In this document: in pieces, positions 17,365-26,447 of the stretch | How the letters are laid out: each line of letters begins with the position of its first letter | Numbering within the stretch: position 1 is the first letter of the stretch | Assembly (NCBI RefSeq): GCF_007126775.1 | Contig: NZ_SLAP01000166.1 | Location: 1-64,000, forward strand | Reading direction: 5' to 3' | Source of the DNA: Cecembia sp. | Lineage (GTDB): Bacteria > Bacteroidota > Bacteroidia > Cytophagales > Cyclobacteriaceae | DNA: 64,000 nucleotides | The notes under the pieces: model-generated | Databases searched by the model: none | What the model was told of the DNA's origin: nothing | What the model saw: the letters and a program-made list of their open reading frames with translations, nothing else | Made by a program: the position numbers and the translations under genes

Positions 17365-18603
17365 ATGTCATACCTACAAAAAAACCTTACCATTCTCTTT
17401 CTTCTATTTTCTGGCTATTTTGCCCAAGCACAAGAAGCCCCTTTTGCATTTTACCTTACCTGGAATCAGGATCCCACCACTTCTATGGTGGTGGATTGGC
17501 ATGCAAATGGTTTGGAGCCACAGACTTTAAAAATCAGAAGAAAGGGTACCGAGTCATGGACTGATATGGAGAGCGATGTCATGCCCTATCCGTTTTCTGA
17601 GCGGATTGTACACCGGGTAGCCCTGCACGGATTGAGACAGGACACGGCTTATGAAATCATGTTTCCAGGAAAAGAGGAAATTTATTATTTCAGGACAATG
17701 CCCGGTAATTTAAATGAAAAGTCACTTAAAATTGCAATTGGAGGTGATTCAATGCATCGGAAAGAATGGTTTGAAAAGACCAATAGAATGGTAACTTTTT
17801 TTGAGCCTGATTTTATCATTATTGGTGGAGATATGGCCTATGAGAATGGCTTGGCAGAAAATCTTGGCCGTATTTATGATTGGTTTGATGCATATTCCAA
17901 TTCCCTTGTGACTGCCGATAAGCGTATTTTGCCTTGCGTAGTGGCCATAGGGAATCATGAAGTAGTGGGCGGTTACTATGGGAGAAATCCAGGTTATGAA
18001 CAAACCAATTCCTTTAGGAAGCGGATTGCTCCTTACTTCTATAGCCTTTTCGCTTTCCCTGGTCAGCCAGGGTACAATGTGCTTGATTTTGGTTCTTATC
18101 TGAGTTTGATCATTTTGGATACCGAGCATTCTAACCCTATTGTAGGAGTACAGACTGAATGGTTGGCGAAGACCCTTAAGGAAAGAGAAAATGTGCTGCA
18201 TAGAATTCCAATCTATCATGTTCCCGCCTTTCCTTCGGTGAGGAATTATGAGGGACAAACTCAAACCCTGGTTAGGGAAAATTGGGTGCCGATATTTGAG
18301 GAAAATGGCGTGCGCATTGCTTTTGAAAATCATGACCACGCTTACAAAAGAACCTTTCCTATTCGGAACCTAGAGGTTGATCAATCTGGGATTATCTACG
18401 TCGGAGACGGTTCCTGGGGAGTAGCAGAAAGAGAGATCCATGAGGTGGATGCCACTTGGTATCTGAAAAAGGCCCAGTCTGTTAAAGCCTTTACCTTACT
18501 GACTTTGGAAGGGCAGCAATTCAGCCTGATTTCTGTGGATGAAGAAGGGAAAATTATTGACACTTATCCAGAAAGCCCTTTGCAATTTCAGTCGGAAAGA
18601 TAG
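17365..18603 (+). CDS. Purple acid phosphatase-like metallophosphoesterase
   Basis: The 412-residue protein has a signal peptide (residues about 5-23, ending YFAQAQ), an N-terminal fibronectin III-like domain (about 30-115) and a calcineurin-type metallophosphoesterase domain. Metal motifs are visible: GGDSMH, GGDMAYE, GNHEVVGG, a later YHVPAFPS and the closing ENHDHAYKR. This arrangement is that of purple acid phosphatases, which hydrolyse phosphomonoesters outside the cytoplasm. The first motif reads GGDS rather than GDxG, a small deviation. Its end overlaps the convergent symporter gene by 16 nt. Confidence 0.85.
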   Translation: MSYLQKNLTILFLLFSGYFAQAQEAPFAFYLTWNQDPTTSMVVDWHANGLEPQTLKIRRKGTESWTDMESDVMPYPFSERIVHRVALHGLRQDTAYEIMFPGKEEIYYFRTMPGNLNEKSLKIAIGGDSMHRKEWFEKTNRMVTFFEPDFIIIGGDMAYENGLAENLGRIYDWFDAYSNSLVTADKRILPCVVAIGNHEVVGGYYGRNPGYEQTNSFRKRIAPYFYSLFAFPGQPGYNVLDFGSYLSLIILDTEHSNPIVGVQTEWLAKTLKERENVLHRIPIYHVPAFPSVRNYEGQTQTLVRENWVPIFEENGVRIAFENHDHAYKRTFPIRNLEVDQSGIIYVGDGSWGVAEREIHEVDATWYLKKAQSVKAFTLLTLEGQQFSLISVDEEGKIIDTYPESPLQFQSER

Positions 18604-20072
18604 TGAGTACTTTTTTTACTCATTAAAATTCCTGTAAAGAAACCCATGATTATGATGGCCATTGTTCCCAAAACAATGGCCCAATTTTTATGTATAATGG
18701 GAAAAGAAAGTTGTGGGAAAAACTCCGCCAAACTGACCCAAGCAATCACCATTAATCCTGAAATTACACCCAGGATAGCCGGGGTTTTTGAAAGTTTGGG
18801 AGAAATCAAACCCAAAAATAATAAACCTAAGAGCCCGCCGCTAAAAATAGAAGCCAAGCCCCACCAGGCATCCAATGCACTTTCTACCCCATTGAACCCA
18901 ATGGCCACCCATATGCTCAAAAAACCAATGCTTCCAGAACTCCAATAAAGTACTTTCATACTTTCTTTTTCAGTCAGTCCAGGGCGAAGGTATTTTTTCA
19001 CATGATCTTCCAGAATCACAGTTGCAGAACTGTTGATGGAAGTGGATAAGGTACTCATTCCAGCGGCAAATATTCCTGCAATCAGTAAACCTGTGATCCC
19101 ATCCGGAAGGGCATTGATGATAAAATAGGGGAACACCTTATCTCCTTCTGCTGCCAAGTCCTGAGGAATGCTATCGGGAAAACTCTGGTAATAGATAAAT
19201 AGAGCGGCACCGATCATAAAAAAGAGGAGAGAAACGGGAATGTAAAGCAAGCTCCCCAAGGCCGTGGATCTTTGTGCCGATGGCATGTCTTTGGCACCTA
19301 GGTAGCGTTGGATGTAGCTTTGGTCTACCCCAAAGTTTTGCAGGTTGATAAATAGTCCATATATCAATACCAACCAAAACGTACTTTCTGACCAAGACCA
19401 ATGGTAAGAACCCAGAGAGAATTTTTCCAATGTCATGCCCTCGCTCCAAAATTGTCCTAAGCCTCCAGGTAATTCAAGAAGGATAAAGACCAAACAGGCC
19501 AATGCCCCAAGTATCAGGAGAATGCCTTGAATAGCATCTGTCCATACCACTGCCTCTAGGCCTCCTAAGGTTGCATACAACAAAACCCCTAGACCCGTTA
19601 TCCAGATGATATTGGTGATGCTCCAGCCCAGCATCAAATGCATAGGCAGGGCCAGGAGGTACAAAATAGCACCCATACGGGCCATTTGTGTCAAAAGGTA
19701 GCAAACTGAAGCATAAATTCTTGCCCATAACCCAAAGCGAGCCTCAAAATAAGCATAAGCAGAAGGGCTTTGCAGCTTTCTATACAGCGGGACAAAAACC
19801 AAAATGGCAAAAACAGCGGCTACAGGGATTGATAGACTGAAAACAAAAGCATTCCAATTGCCGGAATAGGCATTTCCCGGTAAGGCAAGAAAGCTGATGC
19901 TGCTGAGGTAAGTCGCAAAAATGGACATGCCAAGTGCCCAAGCGGGTAATTTACCGCTTCCGGTGGTATAATCCAGGCTATTTCTTTTCCTGAAATAGAA
20001 GGAAGCCCCAAAAGCAATGATGCCCAGCAAATATATAGTAAATACCAATAGGTCTATTGAGGGCAGGTGCAT
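18588..20072 (-). CDS. Sodium:solute symporter (SSS family)
   Basis: A 494-residue inner-membrane protein with about 13 hydrophobic helices of the SSS type. Family features include the N-terminal SIDLLVFTIYLLGIIAFG helix, the segment GSGKLPAWALGMSIFATYLSSISFLALPG with the Ser/Thr-rich TM1 sodium site, and the later AGIFAAGMSTLSTSINSSATV signature. It lies 4 nt after a lyase of the N-acetylneuraminate lyase/dihydrodipicolinate synthase family and is surely co-transcribed with it, so it probably imports that enzyme's substrate. A sialic acid is one possibility; the substrate is not settled by the sequence. Confidence 0.9.
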   Translation of the reverse strand: MHLPSIDLLVFTIYLLGIIAFGASFYFRKRNSLDYTTGSGKLPAWALGMSIFATYLSSISFLALPGNAYSGNWNAFVFSLSIPVAAVFAILVFVPLYRKLQSPSAYAYFEARFGLWARIYASVCYLLTQMARMGAILYLLALPMHLMLGWSITNIIWITGLGVLLYATLGGLEAVVWTDAIQGILLILGALACLVFILLELPGGLGQFWSEGMTLEKFSLGSYHWSWSESTFWLVLIYGLFINLQNFGVDQSYIQRYLGAKDMPSAQRSTALGSLLYIPVSLLFFMIGAALFIYYQSFPDSIPQDLAAEGDKVFPYFIINALPDGITGLLIAGIFAAGMSTLSTSINSSATVILEDHVKKYLRPGLTEKESMKVLYWSSGSIGFLSIWVAIGFNGVESALDAWWGLASIFSGGLLGLLFLGLISPKLSKTPAILGVISGLMVIAWVSLAEFFPQLSFPIIHKNWAIVLGTMAIIIMGFFTGILMSKKSTHYLSD

Positions 20073-20076
20073 AGGC

Positions 20077-21009
20077 TCAAAGTTGGATGACTTTTTCGCT
20101 GATTTTAATTATAGCTGATTGAATGTCGGCCTCCAAATCCGGATTAATCTTTAAAAGTGGCGAAGCCAATTGTGAGCCACAGATTCCAAGCTTTTCCATA
20201 GCGACCTTAAGCCCTTGAAAATAGCCATAACTTTTCTCTCCTCTTCCATAGATTCTTTTCGAGATTTCAAGAATAAGGGGTTGTATTCGCTGCATTGTCT
20301 TCCAGTCTTTTGCCTTGGCTGCTTCAAAAAGCCTCGTGTAGAGTTTTGGGAAAAGATTGGCCCCACCACTTACACCCCCATCTGCTCCGGCCAAAACAGT
20401 CTGAGCCAGCATTTCTTCGGGTCCCGTCAGGATGTAAAAATCCGGTTTTTCTGCTTTTATTTCCAAAAGCTTTTCTAAATATACCCCATTTCCCGAACTG
20501 TCCTTGATGCCGATGATCCGGGGATGATTGGCCAGGGCACTCACCGTCTGCACCTCTAAATGGCATTTGGTCATATGAGGGAAGTTGTAAAGAATCAGTG
20601 GAAGCGCGCATTGTTCTGCCAATTGGGTATAATAATGGAATAAATCTTCCTGGTCCAAGTGGAAGAAAAATGGTGTCAGGGCTACTACGGCAACAGCTCC
20701 CCCGCTTTTAGCGGCCTCAGCCAAGTCCAAGCTGACTTCCAAGCAAGTATCACTGATGCCAACCAATACAGGTATTTCCTTGTTGGCGGACTGACAGGCA
20801 GTTTTGATCAAATCTTTTCTTAATTGGACCGTTAAACTTGGGCTTTCTCCTGTGGTACCCAAAATAAACATGCCATGCACGCCCCCGTCTACTAAATGCC
20901 GCGTGAGTGTTTCAGTTCCTTTCAGGTCTAGCTTACCGTTCCCTAAAAGGGGAGTTACAGCAGGAACCACAATTCCTTCTATCTTTGGTAATAGGTTTGT
21001 AGGTATCAT
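20077..21009 (-). CDS. Dihydrodipicolinate synthase/N-acetylneuraminate lyase family protein
   Basis: These class I aldolases form a Schiff base between a Lys and a 2-keto acid. The 310 residues have GTTGE at 51-55, Y141 in YNFP and the Schiff-base K169 in GIKDSSG. YNFP differs from the YNVP/YNIP seen in DapA and NanA, so the substrate is open. Pairing with a sodium symporter argues for catabolism of an imported sugar acid rather than lysine synthesis. The epimerase and kinase usually found in sialic-acid loci are missing here. Confidence 0.88.
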   Translation of the reverse strand: MIPTNLLPKIEGIVVPAVTPLLGNGKLDLKGTETLTRHLVDGGVHGMFILGTTGESPSLTVQLRKDLIKTACQSANKEIPVLVGISDTCLEVSLDLAEAAKSGGAVAVVALTPFFFHLDQEDLFHYYTQLAEQCALPLILYNFPHMTKCHLEVQTVSALANHPRIIGIKDSSGNGVYLEKLLEIKAEKPDFYILTGPEEMLAQTVLAGADGGVSGGANLFPKLYTRLFEAAKAKDWKTMQRIQPLILEISKRIYGRGEKSYGYFQGLKVAMEKLGICGSQLASPLLKINPDLEADIQSAIIKISEKVIQL

Positions 21010-21093
21010 CTTGGTAATTTAAAAAATATTTTCAGGTCAGCGATCAATTATCCAAAATTGGTAATAGTAATACATCAGAAAAAATTGTATGTA

Positions 21094-21228
21094 ATGGCTA
21101 AAGGAATCGAAATACTCATACAACCCTATCCATACTATTACAATGGGCTTAATTTTCTTGATACCCGTCACAGCCCGCAATTTTGGAGCTCAAATCAATT
21201 TACATTTGGGAAAAAACCAGATCAGTGA
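21094..21228 (+). CDS. Candidate 44-residue small protein coupled to the acyltransferase
   Basis: An ATG frame of 44 codons ends in TGA at 21226-21228, and the acyltransferase ATG starts on the last base of this stop (TGATG), the classic layout of translational coupling. The peptide is rich in aromatic residues (PYPYYYNGLNF, then PQFWSSNQFTF) with no signal sequence or membrane helix. No Shine-Dalgarno sequence is visible. It could be a leader peptide or a small partner protein; a chance ORF is possible, since the frame is short. I recognise no family. Confidence 0.4.
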   Translation: MAKGIEILIQPYPYYYNGLNFLDTRHSPQFWSSNQFTFGKKPDQ

Positions 21229-22364
21229 TGAGAAGATATGATTTAGATTGGCTCCGGGTCATCGTGTTTGCCTTGTTGATACTATACCATGTGGGGATGT
21301 TTTTTGTCCCTTGGGGTTTCCATATCAAAAACAATGTGATCTACGAAGGGATTAAGTGGCCCATGTTGTTTGTCAACCAATGGCGCCTTCCTATTCTTTT
21401 TGTGATTTCCGGTATGGGTACTTACTATGCTTTATCCAAAAGGAGTGGCGGACAATTCGCTATGGAAAGAATAAAGCGCTTGTTTTTGCCCTTGGTGGTC
21501 GGGATTCTATTTATCGTTCCTCCTCAAGTATATTTTGAAAGATTGGATAAAGGGCAATTCGAAGGTGGTTTTTTGGGTTATTGGCCTGCCGAAGCATTTA
21601 TCGGTATTTACCCAGAAGGAAATTTCTCTTGGCACCACCTTTGGTTTTTGCCTTACCTCTTGGTTTTTTCTTTGTTGTTAATCCCCGGCTTTTTATACCT
21701 GAGAAACAATTCCCAAACTGGTTTGATTAAGCGAGTGGGGCGCTTGGCGGCGAGACCCATCGGCTTGTTTTGGTTGATCATTCCCCTGTATCTCTGGGAG
21801 GCATTTCTGGAACCCTTCTTTCCCTCCACCCATGCTTTATGGGGAGATTGGTTTAATGTGGTCAATTACCTCACGCTTTTCTTTTATGGTTTTTTGCTGA
21901 TTTCGGTGGGTGATGTTTTTTGGACAACCGTAGCTGCAAATCGCAGGAAATACCTGTATTTGGGCATCTTGGGCTTTAGTTTGATGTTTGGTTTAAGGTT
22001 GGTTTTTGAGGATTCGGTCTTCATTCATTTTATAGAGGCCTTATTTAAAGTGGTCAACCTTTGGGCTTGGATTCTGGCTCTCTTTGGCTATGCATCGGCT
22101 TATTTGAACCAATCCAGTAACACTTTGAGCTATGCCAATGAGGCAGTTTATCCATTTTATATTCTTCATCAGACCATCACCATCGCCATCGGGTTTTATT
22201 TGATGGATTTGGATTGGGGATTTTGGCCAAAATTCCTGATCATGGCAGTTGGAACCTTTGTCATTTCATGGTTCATCTATGAAGCAGGGATCAGGAGGTG
22301 GACATGGATCAGGCCTTTATTCGGTTTGAAAAACCGTAATCAGGTTACTTCCGAAGCTACCTGA
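21228..22364 (+). CDS. Acyltransferase 3 family membrane protein (OpgC-like)
   Basis: A 378-residue integral membrane protein with about ten helices. The N-terminus RRYDLDWLRVIVFALLILYH has the Arg and His of the acyltransferase 3 fold, and PMLFVNQWRLPILFVISGMG matches the family's second helix; the build is closest to OpgC/MdoC-type glucan modifying enzymes. Such proteins transfer acyl groups (acetyl or succinyl) onto cell-surface carbohydrates. The ATG at 21228 overlaps the stop of a 44-codon ORF; the frame is open back to a TTG at 21183 but the family N-terminus begins at 21228. It overlaps the convergent App1 gene by 25 nt. Confidence 0.88.
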   Translation: MRRYDLDWLRVIVFALLILYHVGMFFVPWGFHIKNNVIYEGIKWPMLFVNQWRLPILFVISGMGTYYALSKRSGGQFAMERIKRLFLPLVVGILFIVPPQVYFERLDKGQFEGGFLGYWPAEAFIGIYPEGNFSWHHLWFLPYLLVFSLLLIPGFLYLRNNSQTGLIKRVGRLAARPIGLFWLIIPLYLWEAFLEPFFPSTHALWGDWFNVVNYLTLFFYGFLLISVGDVFWTTVAANRRKYLYLGILGFSLMFGLRLVFEDSVFIHFIEALFKVVNLWAWILALFGYASAYLNQSSNTLSYANEAVYPFYILHQTITIAIGFYLMDLDWGFWPKFLIMAVGTFVISWFIYEAGIRRWTWIRPLFGLKNRNQVTSEAT

Positions 22365-23458
22365 ACCCGTTCCAAAGCCGACTTAGGAATCCACCCCTGA
22401 GCAGCGGCATGGGAGGCAGCCTCATGGGTGTTCTTGATCAGCAGCATAGGGATGCCAAGATTTTTCAGTTCGGATTCAATGGCTAGTAATTCTGGATGTC
22501 TGGATGTTTTGATATCCCTGATATAGATCATTTTTACCCTGCCAGGGTAATCCTTGACTACTTGCAGGTAAATTTCCGGATCATGCTGTCCAGAGTCTCC
22601 GATCAAGACGAATTGGAGATGTTTTTCAATTTCGAATATTTTTTCCACCTGCTTCAATTTGTGCTCCCAATGGCTTCCTGCAATAAATTGCTCCCTGGAT
22701 AAACCCAAATCCCTTAACATTAAGGGACCCTTTGGGATCTGGTGAACTTCCAGAAACTCCATGAGAAAATCGTAGAGGTTCCATGGTGAACTGGAAACAT
22801 AGAAAAAGGGATGACTCACCTGATCTGCGTTTCCTTTGGCCAAGGCTTGGTAAAATGCTGCGATACCTGGGAAAGGTAAGCGCGTATGTGCATTGCCCAT
22901 AAAGGTGGTTTTCAACATAGTAAACAAGCGGGTAGCTCCTGTGGGCACAATGGTGTCATCTATATCAGAAATCACTCCAAATCCTATATTTTTTAAGGGT
23001 ATAAATACTTGGTTGATGGCCCGTACTTCTCCTTGATTTTTTACTACCTTATCCAAAAGCTCGACTCTTACTTCCTGCCATGGAGAATCCAAGGTAATGG
23101 GCTTTTGAAAATGCAGATGAATAACAAAATATCCCTCATCGTCAGTGGTGGCAGTTTGGACAATACCTTGGAATTCGGCCCTGACCCGTACATTGGGGAT
23201 TTCCCATGACATAAAGCGTTTGTACATTTTTTTGAAATTTTGCCACTTCTTATCCTCTAAATTGGAGGCTACTATGCCCCGGTCCCGAAGCACCCTTCCT
23301 AAAAAATATATTTCATGACTATTTCCGAATCCTTTATAAGGCAAAATCATCAGCGATTTAACCAGGCCACTTTGAATCCCAAACCACAACTTGGCTTTAG
23401 AAAAATAGATTTTGAGGGCATTTAAAATGTGAAGACTTGTTTTTTTGAAGGCAGGCAA
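22340..23458 (-). CDS. App1-family phosphatase (phosphatidate phosphatase-like)
   Basis: The C-terminal half of this 372-residue protein is a HAD-like App1 catalytic domain: SDIDDTIVPTG (near residue 165) gives the DxDxT nucleophile motif, YVSSSPWNLYD the second, and LIGDSGQHDPEIY the last. Yeast App1 is a Mg-dependent phosphatidate phosphatase; bacterial members are less studied. The N-terminal part (about 40-150) forms a beta-rich domain with RVRAEFQGIVQTATTDDEGYF. No signal peptide is evident. The product is likely a lipid or membrane-associated phosphatase. Confidence 0.85.
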   Translation of the reverse strand: MPAFKKTSLHILNALKIYFSKAKLWFGIQSGLVKSLMILPYKGFGNSHEIYFLGRVLRDRGIVASNLEDKKWQNFKKMYKRFMSWEIPNVRVRAEFQGIVQTATTDDEGYFVIHLHFQKPITLDSPWQEVRVELLDKVVKNQGEVRAINQVFIPLKNIGFGVISDIDDTIVPTGATRLFTMLKTTFMGNAHTRLPFPGIAAFYQALAKGNADQVSHPFFYVSSSPWNLYDFLMEFLEVHQIPKGPLMLRDLGLSREQFIAGSHWEHKLKQVEKIFEIEKHLQFVLIGDSGQHDPEIYLQVVKDYPGRVKMIYIRDIKTSRHPELLAIESELKNLGIPMLLIKNTHEAASHAAAQGWIPKSALERVQVASEVT

Positions 23459-23510
23459 AATTAAATTTTTTAATTTCCGACAAAATAAGGAAAAAACAGG
23501 AGATCAATTT

Positions 23511-23541
23511 TTGTATTCCTGTAAGGCTATGGGTAAATTTC
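23511..23541 (+). promoter_or_regulatory. Probable promoter of the TIM-barrel gene
   Basis: TTG at 23511-23513 and TAAATTTC at 23534-23541, spaced by 20 nt; one mismatch from TAnnTTTG. It is 40 nt upstream of the start. Confidence 0.5.
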
Positions 23542-23581
23542 TCATTCTTATTTGATACCCGCAACTAAACTACCTTAAAAA

Positions 23582-24538
23582 ATGAAGAATCAAGCATCCC
23601 TCCAAAGAAGAACATTCCTTAAAAAAGCCAGTCTAGCCTCCATGGCCTTGGGTTTGTTTTCTAGTCCTTTTGACCTTTTAGGCAGAAATCCTGCCAACCC
23701 AGCCTTCAAAATATCCTTAGCAGAGTGGTCGGTCAACAGGTTGATCTTTTCGGGGAAATTGGATCATCTGGATTTTCCTTTGGAAAGTAAGAAGCATGGT
23801 GTTCATGCGGTAGAATATGTGAATCAGTTTTTTATGGATAAAGCCCAGGATAAGGCTTATCTCGGGGAGATGAATACCCGCTGCCAGAATGAGGGCATAG
23901 AGCAGGTGCTCATCATGTGTGACAGGGAAGGGATGCTCGGTGCCAAGTCGGAGTCGGATCGGCTCCAGACTGTGGAAAACCATAAAAAGTGGGTAGAAGC
24001 AGCGCAGTTTTTAGGTTGCCACTCCATCCGTATCAATGCTTATACGGAAATTCCATGGTCTGAAGATCCCCAGGTAGCTGCTGAAGCCATGAAACTCTGC
24101 GCAGATGGCATGCGGCCTTTGTGTGAATTTGCTGATGATTATGGCATTGATGTCCTGATAGAAAACCACGGGGGCTACTCCAGTGATGGGAAGTGGCTAT
24201 CAGGGATGCTGAAGATGGTGGATCATTCCAGGGCTGGAAGTCTGCCTGATTTTGGTAATTTCATCATTCAATCCAAGGAAGGGAACACCATTTCTTATGA
24301 TTCTTACCGAGGGGTCAATGAATTGATGCCATTGGCCAAAGGGGTAAGTTTGAAGCCCTATGTATATGATGATGCTGGCAATCGCTCGCCTTTAGATTAT
24401 GAACGGATGATGCACTTGGTTCTTTCTCATGGCTACCAGGGTTATGTGGGCATTGAGCACGGGGATAGAGACAGGGAATGGGAAAGTATTGTAGAAATCA
24501 GAAGTATTCTGGAAAGTTTGCAAAAAAAATTGGCCTGA
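23582..24538 (+). CDS. Tat-exported sugar phosphate isomerase/epimerase-like TIM barrel protein
   Basis: The 318-residue protein begins with a twin-arginine signal (RRTFLKKASLASMALGLF) and continues with an AP-endonuclease-2/xylose-isomerase-like TIM barrel. Typical pieces are AVEYVN, SIRINAY, VLIENHGG, SLPDFGNF and YVGIEHGD, which supply the Glu, Asp and His metal ligands. Members act on sugars or hydroxypyruvate-type ketoacids; those with Tat signals are numerous in Bacteroidota and mostly uncharacterised. It has its own promoter and is followed by glyS with a separate promoter. Confidence 0.87.
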   Translation: MKNQASLQRRTFLKKASLASMALGLFSSPFDLLGRNPANPAFKISLAEWSVNRLIFSGKLDHLDFPLESKKHGVHAVEYVNQFFMDKAQDKAYLGEMNTRCQNEGIEQVLIMCDREGMLGAKSESDRLQTVENHKKWVEAAQFLGCHSIRINAYTEIPWSEDPQVAAEAMKLCADGMRPLCEFADDYGIDVLIENHGGYSSDGKWLSGMLKMVDHSRAGSLPDFGNFIIQSKEGNTISYDSYRGVNELMPLAKGVSLKPYVYDDAGNRSPLDYERMMHLVLSHGYQGYVGIEHGDRDREWESIVEIRSILESLQKKLA

Positions 24539-24590
24539 TTCAAAAAAGCAGTATTTGTTATTTCCAGAAGGAATTAATCCTTTTCAAACC

Positions 24591-24619
24591 TTGCTATTCA
24601 GGCATTTTAATTAATTTTG
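24591..24619 (+). promoter_or_regulatory. Promoter of glyS
   Basis: TTG at 24591-24593, 18 nt, then TAATTTTG at 24612-24619; the ATG is at 24626, so the untranslated leader must be very short. A frame open from 24617 overlaps the box and is not used. Confidence 0.65.
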
Positions 24620-24625
24620 CGCCTT

Positions 24626-26092
24626 ATGGCAAAAAATGAACAAACTGCGGAAAATACGCAACTGAAAGATATTATTGCGCATGCCAAGGAATACGGCTTT
24701 GTGTATCCCTCTTCTGAAATCTATGATGGCCTGCAGGCCGTCTATGATTACGGAGCTTATGGGGTAGAATTGAAAAATAACCTGAAGCGGCTTTGGTGGG
24801 AAACCATGACCCGGCTCAATGACAATATTGTAGGCATAGATGCTGCAATTTTTATGCATCCCACCACTTGGAAAGCTTCCGGTCACGTGGACAGCTTCAA
24901 CGATCCCATGATTGATAATAAGGACAGCAAAAAGCGCTACCGTGCAGATGTGCTTATTGAGGAAAAAGCTGCCCAATATGAAAAAGGCGGTGACAAAGAA
25001 AGGGCCCAAAATCTGCTCAACGCTATGGCACGATTACTGGAGGCCGAAGATTTATCAGGGGTTAGAGACCTAATCATCAATGAAAATATTGTCTGCCCCA
25101 TCAGCAGTACTGCCAATTGGACTGAGGTGCGCCAGTTTAACCTGATGTTTTCCACACAAGTTGGGTCCGTGGCTGAGGATGCTTCTACCATTTACCTAAG
25201 ACCGGAAACCGCACAAGGGATTTTTGTCAACTTCCTCAATGTGCAGAAAACGGCCAGGATGAAGGTGCCTTTTGGGATAGCACAGATAGGGAAAGCATTC
25301 AGGAATGAAATTGTGGCACGGCAGTTTATATTCCGTATGCGGGAGTTTGAGCAAATGGAGATGCAATTCTTTGTAAGGCCTGGCACCGAGTTGGAATGGT
25401 ACAAAGAATGGGCAGCTACCCGTATGAAATGGCACAAGGCCCTGGGTATTCCGGAGGAGAAGTTGAGAAGGCATGACCATGAGAAATTAGCCCACTATGC
25501 CAATGCGGCGATGGATATTGAATACGAATTCCCTTTCGGCTTTAAGGAAGTGGAAGGTATACACTCGAGGACAGATTTTGATCTGAAGAGCCATCAGGAG
25601 TATTCCAAAAAGAAGCAGCAATATTTCGATCCCGAGGTCAATCAGAATTATATCCCTTATGTGATCGAGACTTCCATTGGGGCGGACAGGCTTTTCCTTA
25701 TGACCTTGTGCAATGCCTATGTGGAGGAAGAGGTAGAAGGAAAGCAAAGAACTTACCTGAAGTTCCACCCGGCTTTAGCCCCTGTGAAAGCAGCCATTTT
25801 GCCTTTGACCAAGAAGGATGGATTGCCGGAAAAAGCCCAAGAGATTGTAGAAAATCTGAAATACGATTTCAATATCATTTATGAGGAAGCAGCGTCTATT
25901 GGCAAACGTTATGCCCGACAGGATTTGATCGGTACACCATTTTGTATTGCCGTAGATCATCAGACTTTGGAGGATAATACGGTTACCATCAGGCATAGAG
26001 ATACGACCGAACAGGAAAGGGTAGCCATTGCTGACCTGTATGCCCGTTTGGCAGCAGCTTGTAGCTTTAGGAGGGTGTTTGAGAAAATTTGA
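24626..26092 (+). CDS. glyS: Glycyl-tRNA synthetase, single-chain (alpha2) type
   Basis: The 488-residue class II synthetase charges tRNA-Gly. It is the eukaryote/archaea-like homodimeric form used by Bacteroidota, not the two-subunit GlyQ-GlyS of proteobacteria. Visible are the N-terminal YGFVYPSSEIY and GVELKNNLKRLWW, the class II motif 2 region FRNEIVARQFIFRMREFEQME, motif 3 ETSIGADRLFL and an anticodon-binding C-terminus with FCIAVDHQTLEDNTVTIRHRD. The ATG at 24626 gives the usual MAKNE start. A very strong terminator follows. Confidence 0.96.
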   Translation: MAKNEQTAENTQLKDIIAHAKEYGFVYPSSEIYDGLQAVYDYGAYGVELKNNLKRLWWETMTRLNDNIVGIDAAIFMHPTTWKASGHVDSFNDPMIDNKDSKKRYRADVLIEEKAAQYEKGGDKERAQNLLNAMARLLEAEDLSGVRDLIINENIVCPISSTANWTEVRQFNLMFSTQVGSVAEDASTIYLRPETAQGIFVNFLNVQKTARMKVPFGIAQIGKAFRNEIVARQFIFRMREFEQMEMQFFVRPGTELEWYKEWAATRMKWHKALGIPEEKLRRHDHEKLAHYANAAMDIEYEFPFGFKEVEGIHSRTDFDLKSHQEYSKKKQQYFDPEVNQNYIPYVIETSIGADRLFLMTLCNAYVEEEVEGKQRTYLKFHPALAPVKAAILPLTKKDGLPEKAQEIVENLKYDFNIIYEEAASIGKRYARQDLIGTPFCIAVDHQTLEDNTVTIRHRDTTEQERVAIADLYARLAAACSFRRVFEKI

Positions 26093-26128
26093 TAGCAAGT
26101 CAATTGAAGAATTTTACTCCAAAAATAA

Positions 26129-26162
26129 AGGAGGGCTCTAAAAGCAAGAGCCCTCCTTTTTT
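26129..26162 (+). terminator. Intrinsic terminator after glyS
   Basis: AGGAGGGCTCT, loop AAAAGCA, AGAGCCCTCCT and a T run: an 11-bp perfect stem 36 nt after the glyS stop. Confidence 0.9.
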
Positions 26163-26447
26163 ATGGTCGGCCCTACAGGCCTCAGGTTTCGTGTTATCCT
26201 GCTGTCCCAGACTTCCGCAAGCTACAGTCTGGGTTGTCACGGGACAGCCTTTCAGGCTTTTTTTTAACCAGGGCTTATCAAACAATAGTATCTGTAGGGT
26301 TTTACAAAGTTATCCAAGTCACATTTTTTTGGAAGCCCCATTGACTGCTCAACCTCAGAGTTTTTTCTTTAGGAGACACAGGTTCTGTCATTTCGCAGGA
26401 AAATACCTTAATTTTAAACCGAAATACCAAGAGGCTGTTTAAATCAT
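26163..26447. repeat. Intergenic region with nested palindromic repeat
   Basis: No convincing gene lies between glyS and the carotenoid gene. At 26201-26248 the outer arms GCTGTCCC and GGGACAGC enclose inner arms CCCAGACT (26206-26213) and AGTCTGGG (26226-26233), so two alternative hairpins share the CCC; a T run follows at 26258-26265. The rest is low-complexity. GAGGCTGT at 26431-26438, just before the next gene, matches the stem of terminators elsewhere in the window. Reading frames that cross this region run through the glyS terminator and were not called. Confidence 0.55.

Noticed and set aside
26089-26442. Plus-strand open frame of 117 codons after glyS
   Set aside because: It runs through the perfect glyS terminator and the nested palindrome, with no family features; treated as chance.
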